Shown piece after piece: positions 57,376-64,000 of a stretch of 64,000 bases of DNA (the first letter of the stretch is position 1; every line of letters starts with the position of its first letter). The stretch comes from Alienimonas californiensis (GTDB lineage Bacteria; Planctomycetota; Planctomycetia; Planctomycetales; Planctomycetaceae), in contig NZ_CP036265.1 of the NCBI RefSeq assembly GCF_007743815.1, forward strand, positions 1,018,501 to 1,082,500, in the 5' to 3' direction. A model generated the notes under the pieces. That model had not been told where the DNA came from and searched no databases. It saw only the letters and a list, made by a program, of their open reading frames with translations. A program made the translations under genes and the position numbers.

Positions 57376-58671
57376 ATGAACGCTTCCGCCGGCCCCTCCC
57401 CCCCCGACGCGCCCGCCCTCGACGTGCTGTTGGTCGGCGGCGGGGTGGCGGGGTTGTGGGCGCTGGACGTGCTGACAAGCCGCGGGCTCTCCTGTCTGCT
57501 GGTCGAGCGGGGCGAACTGGGGGCGGGGCAGACGGTCGCCAGTCAGGGGATCGTGCATGGCGGGCTCAAATACACCCTCACCGGCCTGCTGACCGGCAGC
57601 GCCAAGAATATCCGCGAGATGCCCGGCCTCTGGCGCCGCTGCGTCGCCGGGAACCCGGACCCCGTCTTTCCGCACGAAGGCCCCGCCGGCGGCTCGCACC
57701 CGGACCTCTCGGAGACCCCCGTGCGCGCCCCGCACTGCCTGCTGTGGCGGAGCGAATCGCTGACCGGCCGCCTCGGCATGATCGGCGCCAAAGCCGGGCT
57801 GCGGGTCGCCCCCACCGCCCTCGCCGCCGACGAAATCCCCCCCGTGCTGCGGGGCGTGAAGGGGCCGGTCTGCCGTTTGGACGAACAGGTTCTCTCCCCG
57901 GCCGGGCTGGTGGCGAACCTGCGGCGCCGCAACCTCGACCGCCTCCTTCAGATCGCCGACGACGGCGTCGCCGTTCACACCGCCGGCGGGCAGATCACGG
58001 GCGTCACGCTGACCGCCCCGGACGGCCGCACGCTGGCCGTCGCCCCCCGCCACGTCGCCCTCACCGCGGGGGCCGGGAACGCCGGGCTGCTCGAATCGCT
58101 CGACCTGCCGGGGGCGGAGCGCCTCGCCGGCGCCCTGCCGACGATGCAGCGCCGGCCTCTCCATATGGTTCTCGTCCGCGGCGAACGCCTGCCGCCGCTG
58201 TCCGGGCACTGCGTCGACGGGGCGAAGACGCGGGTGACGATCACCAGCGACCGCGATTCGTCGGGCCGGGTCGTCTGGCAGGTGGGCGGGCAACTCGCCG
58301 AGGACGGGGTGAACCTCGACCCGGAACCGCTGATCGCTCGGGCCGAGCGCGAACTGACCGAGGCGATCCCCGGGCTGGACCTCTCCGGCTGCGACTGGGC
58401 GACCTACCGGGTCGACCGTGCCGAGGGCCACGCCGGCGGACAACGGCCGGAGGACGCTCAGCTTTACACCGCCGGCAATCTGCACGTCGGCTGGCCGACG
58501 AAACTGGCCCTCGCCCCCGTGCTGGCCGCCCGGCTGGCGATCGCGGCGGGGGCGGCGTCGGGTTCGTCGTTCGTCCCTCCCGCTGATTGGCCGCGTCCGC
58601 CGGTCGCCGCCCCGCCGTGGGAGCGTTGCGAGTGGCGGAGCCGGCAAGAACCGCTCCGGCGGGCCGCGTAG
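57376..58671 (+). CDS. FAD-dependent oxidoreductase (DAO/GlpD-like)
   Basis: A 431-residue FAD enzyme of the D-amino-acid oxidase / glycerol-3-phosphate dehydrogenase kind. The dinucleotide motif DVLLVGGGVAGLWALDVL is near residue 16. VASQGIVHGGLKYTL is the FAD-binding follow-up, and ALTAGAGNAGLLES and LYTAGNLHVGWPTKLAL end the fold. No signal peptide. ATG at 57376 is chosen over a longer Arg-rich extension. It precedes the aldo-keto reductase with a dyad in between, so the two may be co-transcribed. Confidence 0.85.
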   Translation: MNASAGPSPPDAPALDVLLVGGGVAGLWALDVLTSRGLSCLLVERGELGAGQTVASQGIVHGGLKYTLTGLLTGSAKNIREMPGLWRRCVAGNPDPVFPHEGPAGGSHPDLSETPVRAPHCLLWRSESLTGRLGMIGAKAGLRVAPTALAADEIPPVLRGVKGPVCRLDEQVLSPAGLVANLRRRNLDRLLQIADDGVAVHTAGGQITGVTLTAPDGRTLAVAPRHVALTAGAGNAGLLESLDLPGAERLAGALPTMQRRPLHMVLVRGERLPPLSGHCVDGAKTRVTITSDRDSSGRVVWQVGGQLAEDGVNLDPEPLIARAERELTEAIPGLDLSGCDWATYRVDRAEGHAGGQRPEDAQLYTAGNLHVGWPTKLALAPVLAARLAIAAGAASGSSFVPPADWPRPPVAAPPWERCEWRSRQEPLRRAA

Positions 58672-58739
58672 GGTCCGCTGTGCGGACTGATTGAGACCCA
58701 CCCTGTTTCCCCTGCACGGTCCGCAGAGCGGACCCTACG
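58667..58739. repeat. Inverted repeat CGTAGGGTCCGCTGTGCGGAC
   Basis: Arms 58667-58689 and 58717-58739 are inverted with two mismatches over 23 bases. The left arm overlaps the stop of the FAD oxidoreductase. It can act as a terminator or a dispersed palindrome. No further copy was noticed in the window. Confidence 0.7.
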
Positions 58740-58749
58740 GAACTCCGCC

Positions 58750-59556
58750 ATGACCCCCCGCCCCCTCGGCCGCACCGGCCTGTCGGTTTCGCCCGTCTCC
58801 TTCGGGGCCTTCAAGATCGGCCGCAACCGCGGCACGAAATATCCCACGCCCTATCCGCTGCCGACGGACGCGGAGGCGGAGGGCCTGTTGAACGCCGCCC
58901 TGGACGCCGGCGTCACCCTGATCGACACCGCCCCGGCCTACGGCGCCAGCGAGGCCCGCATCGGCCGGTTCCTGTCGCATCGCCGGGACGAGTTCACCCT
59001 CTGCACGAAGGTCGGCGAGCGCTGGGGGCTCGGCCCGTCGGGGGAGTCCGAGAGCCGTTACGACTTCAGCCGCACGGCGGTGTTCGCCTCCGTCGTGCGG
59101 AGCCTGCGGACCTTGAAGACGGACGCCGTCGACCTGCTGCTGATTCACTCCGACGGCCGCGACGCCTACGTGCAGAACGAAACCGACGCCGTGGAGACGC
59201 TGCTGGACCTCAAACGGCGGGGGCTGGCGCGGTACGTGGGGCTCTCCGGCAAGCGGCCCTCCGGCTGCGCCCAGGCGTTGAAATGGGCGGATGTGGTGAT
59301 GGTCGAATATCACGCGGAGGACACCTCGCACGCCGCCGTGATGGTGGAGGCGGAGCATCGGGGCGTCGGCGTGCTGGTCAAGAAGGCGCTGGCCGCCGGC
59401 CGGCACGACCCGGCCGCGGCGGTGCGGTTCGGGCTGGACGGGCCGGGGGTCAGTTCGCTGGTGATCGGCACCGCCAGCGCCGCCAACCTGCGGGCGAACG
59501 TCGCCGCCGCGAAGGCGTGGCGGCCGGGAAAGTCCCTGCTGCGGGCCGCGGCGTAG
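58750..59556 (+). CDS. Aldo/keto reductase
   Basis: A 268-residue NAD(P)H-dependent AKR. The tetrad is visible: IDTAPAYGASEA (Asp, Tyr), LCTKVGERWG (Lys) and LLLIHSDGR (His). The GRTGLSVSPVSFGAF start and the C-terminal SSLVIGTASAANL cofactor loop are typical. ATG at 58750 directly follows the inverted repeat. Confidence 0.92.
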   Translation: MTPRPLGRTGLSVSPVSFGAFKIGRNRGTKYPTPYPLPTDAEAEGLLNAALDAGVTLIDTAPAYGASEARIGRFLSHRRDEFTLCTKVGERWGLGPSGESESRYDFSRTAVFASVVRSLRTLKTDAVDLLLIHSDGRDAYVQNETDAVETLLDLKRRGLARYVGLSGKRPSGCAQALKWADVVMVEYHAEDTSHAAVMVEAEHRGVGVLVKKALAAGRHDPAAAVRFGLDGPGVSSLVIGTASAANLRANVAAAKAWRPGKSLLRAAA

Positions 59557-59580
59557 AGGGTTCGGAGGATTCATGAACGA

Positions 59581-59618
59581 CGCCCCGGGCCGGTCGCGAG
59601 ACCGGCCCGGGGCGTTTT
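59581..59618. terminator. Terminator between aldo/keto reductase and DUF1559 copy e
   Basis: The 15-base arms CGCCCCGGGCCGGTC and GACCGGCCCGGGGCG enclose GCGA and are followed by TTTT on the plus strand. It also faces the minus-strand DUF1559 gene. Confidence 0.85.
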
Positions 59619-59638
59619 CCTGAACAGGCCGCACCGGC

Positions 59639-60775
59639 TCAGAACTCGCCGACGACCTCCCCGGCGGCCCGGGTGCCCAGCGCCCCCCAGGTGCCGTAGG
59701 GGCTCTTGTTGCCGCCGGTGTAGGAGGCGTGCGTGACGGGCTGGGAATCCTGGTCGCCGGCGTCGATCGTGTCGGAGATGAAGTTCACCGAGCCGTCGAC
59801 CATGCAGACCTGCACCCCGCCGGTGTGGTGGCTGGTCGCGGCGAGAACGGAGTAATCCGGCCGATTGCTGTCGCTGATCGCCGTGGACTGGTCGTGCCGG
59901 ACGCAGCTGACCCCGTTGGGGGGCGAGAGCGTGTTGAAGCCGGAGTTGACCGGGGCCCCGTCGGTCCAGCGGGTGCCGCGGGCCACGGTGTTCCCGGAGG
60001 AGACGTAGTACCCCGGCTCATCCGGGTCGCCGTGGTTCGCCAGGCAGGCGGACGGCTTGGTCCGCGGGTTTCGGTAGGCGTTGCCGAGGAACGAGCGGTC
60101 GCCGCCGCTGCGAGCCATCTCGCTGAGCAGCAGCGTGGTCGTCGTGCCGTCCCGCACGTCGCGGACGCCCCGCCAAGCGCGGTGGCTGAACACGCCCCGC
60201 TCGCTCGCCGTCGAGGCGTTGTACCGGGACGCGTAACTGTCGTCGCCCCAGCAGGCGGCGTAGTTGGTGTCGGCGATGAGGCCGTGGGTCGGCACGCCGT
60301 CGCTGGGGCAGAGCGTGCTGGGGTACTCGATCCTCCAGGGCGGGTAGGCGTTGCGCGAGGGCGCCGGCCCCATCGCGGCGTACGTGACGTCCGGGGTCCC
60401 GTCGTCGTCCGTGTCGACCGACATCGGCCTGCTGATCTGGTTCCACAACGCCGTCTGATCCATGTACGGCAGCAGGGGGACCTGCCAGCCCAGCCGGTCC
60501 CAGTTCCCCTCCAGGCCGCCGGCGCCGGCCTTCCCGGTGCCCCCGCTGCCCGCCGGGAACGTCTTATAGGTGCTGTGATAGTTGTGCATCGCCAGCCCGA
60601 ACTGCTTCAGGTTGTTCTGGCACTGACTCCGCCGGGCCGCTTCGCGGGCCTGCTGCACGGCGGGGAGCAGCAGGGAGACCAAGATCGCGATGATCGCGAT
60701 CACCACCAATAATTCGATCAGCGTGAAGCCGGATCGGCGCCCGGCGCCCCGGGCGCCGGCGAGAGATTGATTCAT
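59639..60775 (-). CDS. DUF1559 prepilin-like protein, copy e
   Basis: A 378-residue DUF1559 protein outside the main array and on the other strand. [15 protein letters not shown] leads into [17 protein letters not shown] (residue 16 onward), then [22 protein letters not shown]9-DG is [15 protein letters not shown] (the Tyr replaced by His), then [16 protein letters not shown]. Confidence 0.93.
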   Translation of the reverse strand: MNQSLAGARGAGRRSGFTLIELLVVIAIIAILVSLLLPAVQQAREAARRSQCQNNLKQFGLAMHNYHSTYKTFPAGSGGTGKAGAGGLEGNWDRLGWQVPLLPYMDQTALWNQISRPMSVDTDDDGTPDVTYAAMGPAPSRNAYPPWRIEYPSTLCPSDGVPTHGLIADTNYAACWGDDSYASRYNASTASERGVFSHRAWRGVRDVRDGTTTTLLLSEMARSGGDRSFLGNAYRNPRTKPSACLANHGDPDEPGYYVSSGNTVARGTRWTDGAPVNSGFNTLSPPNGVSCVRHDQSTAISDSNRPDYSVLAATSHHTGGVQVCMVDGSVNFISDTIDAGDQDSQPVTHASYTGGNKSPYGTWGALGTRAAGEVVGEF

Positions 60776-60824
60776 GGGAGAACGTCCTGAAAAGACCTAA
60801 AAACGCAACATGCACAGGCCGCCC

Positions 60825-60871
60825 GCGACGTATCGGACACGACCCATGCGTCACGCCGGACGATACGTCGC
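60825..60871. promoter_or_regulatory. Inverted repeat between copy e and arsM
   Basis: GCGACGTATCG (60825-60835) and CGATACGTCGC (60861-60871) are perfect 11-base arms, 25 bases apart. It lies in the divergent gap of 201 bases and might be an operator or a hairpin in either 5' leader. Nothing else was found there. Confidence 0.5.
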
Positions 60872-60976
60872 CGGCCACGCATTCACAATCGCAGATGTGC
60901 ACGATGAGATGCGCACAATGAGCGGGCGGCGGCGGCCGGAGTACTCGAATGCAGACGGTCCTCCTAAACTCCCCGC

Positions 60977-61882
60977 ATGACTGCCACCCTTCAGGACAAC
61001 GTCCGCGAGAACTACGGCGCCGTCGCCGCCAGCGCCCTGACGGGCTCTGACGCCGGCGTGCGGGCCGTCGCGGAGGCTTTCGGCTACTCCGCGGAGGAAC
61101 TCGACAGCATCCCCGCCGCGGCGAATATGGGCCTCTCCTGCGGGAACCCCACCGCGACCGCGAACCTGCGGCCGGGGGAGGTGGTGGTCGATCTGGGGTG
61201 CGGCGGCGGGCTGGACGTGTTCCTCGCCGCCCGCAAGGTCGGGCCGACGGGCCGGGCGATCGGCGTCGACATGACCCCCGCGATGCTGGACCGCGCCCGG
61301 GCCAACGCCGCCGCGGCCGGCCCGAACGGCACGCCGCTGACGAACGTGGAGTTCCACCACGCCACCATCGACGCCCTGCCCCTGCCGGACGCCTCGGTGG
61401 ACTGCGTGATCTCGAACTGCGTGATCAACCTCGCCCCGGACAAGCCGGCCGTGTTCCGGGAGATCGCCCGCGTCCTCAAGCCCGGCGGCCGGCTGGCGGT
61501 GTCCGACATCGCCCTCAAGAAGCCGCTGCCCGACGCCATCAAGGACGACGTCGGCGCCTACGTCGGCTGCATCGCCGGGGCGATCCCGATCGAGCAGTTC
61601 CAAAGCGGCCTGTCCGACGCCGGCTTCAGCGAGGTGAAGGTGGTCGACGAACGGACCGACCTGAACGCCTACGCCAGCGTCGACGGCCAGGGCGCCTGCT
61701 GCTCCCCCGCCGCCGGCGACGCCGGTTCAAGCGGCTTGGCGGTGCTCGACAGCGGGTGCTGTTCGCCCTCCGAACAAACCGCCGCCGACCCCACCCTGCA
61801 TGCCCGGCTCGCCAAGCTGCTAGCCGAGCACGACGTCAACGACTACGCCGCCAGCGTGAAGGTCTACGCGGTGAAGCCGTAG
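60977..61882 (+). CDS. arsM: Arsenite methyltransferase ArsM
   Basis: A 301-residue SAM-dependent methyltransferase converting As(III) to methylated species. The SAM motif is [20 protein letters not shown], and the family block [12 protein letters not shown] carries one of the conserved Cys. VGCIAGAIP supplies another. The C-terminus has two further Cys pairs (GACCSPAAG and SGCCSPSEQ) as in arsenite-binding ArsM proteins. No ArsR or ArsB is beside it in this window. Confidence 0.93.
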   Translation: MTATLQDNVRENYGAVAASALTGSDAGVRAVAEAFGYSAEELDSIPAAANMGLSCGNPTATANLRPGEVVVDLGCGGGLDVFLAARKVGPTGRAIGVDMTPAMLDRARANAAAAGPNGTPLTNVEFHHATIDALPLPDASVDCVISNCVINLAPDKPAVFREIARVLKPGGRLAVSDIALKKPLPDAIKDDVGAYVGCIAGAIPIEQFQSGLSDAGFSEVKVVDERTDLNAYASVDGQGACCSPAAGDAGSSGLAVLDSGCCSPSEQTAADPTLHARLAKLLAEHDVNDYAASVKVYAVKP

Positions 61883-61905
61883 GGCGAACGGTCGCCTCCA
61901 GGGTC

Positions 61906-62077
61906 TCCCCTCTCCCTCTGGGAGAGGGGCCGGGGGTGAGGGTGAGGCACGGTTCCTACGCCCCCGCTCTCTGCGGTGAGGGGATTGAAGGAGAGCCGGC
62001 GGACTGGGAACGGTGCTCGGAAGTCAACGCCCCCTCACCCCCGACCCCTCTCCCCCAAAAAGGGGGAGAGGGGGGAC
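61906..62077. repeat. MITE-like palindromic element, copy B
   Basis: Left end: CCCCTCTCCC-TCT-GGGAGAGGGG then CCGGGGGTGAGGGTGAG. Right end: CCCCTCACCCCCGACCCCTC then TCCCCCAAAAAGGGGGAGAGG. The ends form a 21-base terminal inverted repeat with one mismatch, and copy A shares both ends and the GCACGGTTCCTACGCC internal stretch. It lies between the convergent arsM and cytochrome genes. Confidence 0.78.
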
Positions 62078-62088
62078 GCGAACGCCGC

Positions 62089-64000
62089 TCACTCCCCCTC
62101 GCCGCGGCCGCCTTCGCCGTGTTCGCCGTCGGGGGCGGTTTTGAGGCTGGCGAGATACTCCACCAAATCCCGCATCTCCCGTTTGGTGAGGGCGTCGGGG
62201 ATGTCGGCCGGCATGGCGCTGGGGCCGTCGGCCCGGTCGAGGATCTGGGCCGTCGGGATCACCACCTCCTCGGCGGTCGGCAGGACGAGGGTCAGGGCCT
62301 CGGCGGTTTCGCTTTTCAGCACGCCGGTGACGACCTGACCGTCTTCCTTAAGGACGACGGCGGTGGCGAAGCCCTCGGCGATCTTCGCGCTGGGGAGGAC
62401 GATCGATTCCAACAAATAGGCCCGGTCCCGCTTGGCGGCGATGCCGTCCAGTCGCGGGCCGACCTCGCCGCCCTCGCCGTCGGCGATGTGGCAGCGCCGG
62501 CAGCTCGCGGCGCTGCGGCCGAAGAAGATCTCCTTGCCCGCCGCGACGTCTCCGCCGGTCAGGGTCTCGCTCCACTGGGCGAGCTTGTCCGGCCCGCGCT
62601 TGTCCTCGTACATCGCCAGGTACTCGCCGAAGGCGCCGTCCTTGCGGGTGGAGGCCGCTTCGAGCAGTTCGAGCGTGATCTCCGGCGGAGCCTCGCCCGC
62701 CATCAGGCGCTTCAGCCAAGTCTCAATGACGGCGTCGGCCTCTCCGGACTCCAGCCCGGCGAGGGCCGAGACGGCCCGCTGGCGTTCCAGCGTGGCGCCC
62801 TCCTCCAGGGCCTCCGAGAGCAGCCCGACGGCGGAGGCCGGGTCCCGCTTCACCAGCACCGCCCGGGCGGTCGCCCGCACGGACGGGTCCTCGGCTTTGA
62901 GGGCCGACCGGGCGACGGCGATCGCCACCGCGGCGTCGTCGGCCAGATCGTCCACGGCCCGCACCGCGGCGACGCGGACCTCGGACGGCTGGGAAGCATC
63001 CTCGGCGAGGGCCCGCATCGCATCCAGCGACGCCTCGATCTTGTACTTCGCCAGCAGTTCGACGGCGGCGGCCCGCACCTTCTCGGAGCCGTCCAGCAGG
63101 GCCGGGGCGTTCTCCGTCAGCAGGGCCGGCAGGAAGGCGGCGTCCCGGACGATCTCGGCCTGCCCGTCCTTCGCGTTCTCCAACGCCGCCTCCGTCGCGG
63201 GGACGATGCGGTTCGCCGGGTTGGCGGCGGCCCACTCGGCGGCGGGGCGGAGCCGGCCGGTCACGCGGTCGATGCGGTCCGGGGCGTCCCACATCGTCAG
63301 CGTTGCGATCGCCTCCTCCCGCAGGGCGGAGGGCAGGCCACCGTCCGCCGCGACCGCGGCGACCCGGGCCGCCGCGGAGGCGTCGCCGAGCAGGAAGTTC
63401 GCCATCAGCACCCGGCGGAGCAGCGGGTCGCGGGTCGGTTCGTCGCCGAACTGGGTCGTGTTGGCGAGGGCGAACAGTGCCGGGCCGGACTCCGCGACGG
63501 CGGGTTCGTCGATGACGGCCCGGGCCAGTTCCAGCCGCACCGCGGGGTTCTCCGCCCCGCCCCGGCCGAGGGCGTCGGCCAACGCGGTCCAGGCCCCCGC
63601 CCGCCGCAGGGCGACGACGGCGGCCGTGTGCAGCCGGGCGTTCTGGGCGGCGACGTCCGCGTCGCCGAGCCCCGGACGGGAGGCGAAGGAGGCGCCCAAG
63701 AACGCCGCCAACTCGCCCGGGCCGGCGGTGGCACTAAGTCCGACCGTCGCGGCGTGGAACAGGGCCGGGTCGGTGCCGTCGGCGGCGATCACCTCCCGCA
63801 GCCAGGCGGTCGCGGTCGGCTCGGGTGTCGTCGTTTCGCCCAGCGCCAGGGCGGCTTCCCGCACGACGCGGGCGTCCTCGTCCTTGAGCGCGGCGGCGAA
63901 CAGCGGGGCGTACTGGTCGGCGGCGTTCTCGCCCAGCAGGCGGAGCGCCCACCACCGCAGCAGCGGGTCGGTGTCCGTGGCGAGGGTCGCCAGCGGGGCC
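62089..64000 (-). CDS. HEAT-repeat protein with C-terminal c-type cytochrome domain (5' end outside)
   Basis: The frame is open to the window edge, so the true start is to the right. The first 460 or so visible residues are Ala/Leu/Asp helical repeats of the HEAT kind (LLRWWALRLLGENAADQYAP, VRVAAVRAVDDLAD). Near the C-terminus a haem c motif CRRCH (SAASCRRCHIADGEGGEVGP) and a later MPADIPDAL-type methionine ligand form the PVC-type cytochrome domain. Such proteins usually begin with a beta-propeller or sugar-dehydrogenase-like domain, which would be beyond 64000. Confidence 0.88.
   Translation of the reverse strand, partial: APLATLATDTDPLLRWWALRLLGENAADQYAPLFAAALKDEDARVVREAALALGETTTPEPTATAWLREVIAADGTDPALFHAATVGLSATAGPGELAAFLGASFASRPGLGDADVAAQNARLHTAAVVALRRAGAWTALADALGRGGAENPAVRLELARAVIDEPAVAESGPALFALANTTQFGDEPTRDPLLRRVLMANFLLGDASAAARVAAVAADGGLPSALREEAIATLTMWDAPDRIDRVTGRLRPAAEWAAANPANRIVPATEAALENAKDGQAEIVRDAAFLPALLTENAPALLDGSEKVRAAAVELLAKYKIEASLDAMRALAEDASQPSEVRVAAVRAVDDLADDAAVAIAVARSALKAEDPSVRATARAVLVKRDPASAVGLLSEALEEGATLERQRAVSALAGLESGEADAVIETWLKRLMAGEAPPEITLELLEAASTRKDGAFGEYLAMYEDKRGPDKLAQWSETLTGGDVAAGKEIFFGRSAASCRRCHIADGEGGEVGPRLDGIAAKRDRAYLLESIVLPSAKIAEGFATAVVLKEDGQVVTGVLKSETAEALTLVLPTAEEVVIPTAQILDRADGPSAMPADIPDALTKREMRDLVEYLASLKTAPDGEHGEGGRGEGE

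Noticed and set aside
63734-63955. A separate small minus-strand gene at the right edge
   Set aside because: It is an out-of-frame shadow; the HEAT-repeat frame stays open from 62089 to the window end and reads through.

Overview
The window is GC-rich bacterial chromosome that looks like Planctomycetota. The basis is five DUF1559/H-X9-DG prepilin-like proteins, a PVC-type HEAT/c-type cytochrome protein, a DUF1080 protein, a sulfatase, a DUF6655-like lipoprotein, futalosine-pathway MqnD and a weak, irregular Shine-Dalgarno pattern. I cannot fix the genus. No prophage, transposase, CRISPR array or rRNA was seen. One tRNA (Val, anticodon CAC) is present.

Layout. 0.4-3.2 kb: a TolC-like outer-membrane lipoprotein and a small lipoprotein. 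3.4-10.1 kb (minus): a Gfo/Idh/MocA oxidoreductase, a hairpin, then a tight run of a secreted PQQ-like propeller, four small paralogous membrane proteins and recG. 10.2-17.2 kb: a large unknown protein, a DUF6655-like lipoprotein, a DUF1080 protein and an M1 peptidase. 17.7-24 kb: a coupled operon (DUF1611/DgcN, enolase-superfamily DgcA, C26 glutamine-amidotransferase-fold hydrolase, NhaC-like antiporter) divergent from a XylR/AraC-type regulator, with an 8-2-8 palindrome between them. This is read as a D-glutamate or muropeptide salvage module. 24-29 kb: a copper module (secreted protein, TolC-like channel, multicopper oxidase, CsoR, Cys-rich Csp-like copper storage protein) with a recurrent TACCC-N5-GGGTA operator. 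29-34.3 kb: an ABC exporter operon (ATPase, two permeases, secreted protein). 34.3-43.6 kb: tRNA, secreted proteins, DinB/DUF427 pair, MurJ with a thioredoxin-like lipoprotein, and xylose isomerase.

43.7-51.1 kb is a tandem DUF1559 array: four intact copies and one relic on the plus strand, punctuated by three small lipoproteins on the minus strand, with strong intrinsic terminators. The relic carries a 12-base micro-inversion inside a natural inverted repeat. 51.2-64 kb: sulfatase, MqnD, M19 dipeptidase, EEP-family hydrolase, nitrilase-family amidohydrolase, an FAD oxidoreductase/aldo-keto reductase pair, a fifth DUF1559 (minus), arsenite methyltransferase, and the 3' part of a HEAT/cytochrome gene that runs off the window.

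Intergenic DNA holds two copies of a MITE-like palindromic element (about 38.8 and 61.9 kb) and a second inverted-repeat family (3.25 and 38.9 kb); the second family is nested inside one MITE-like copy. Family assignments come from reading motifs; no database search was run.
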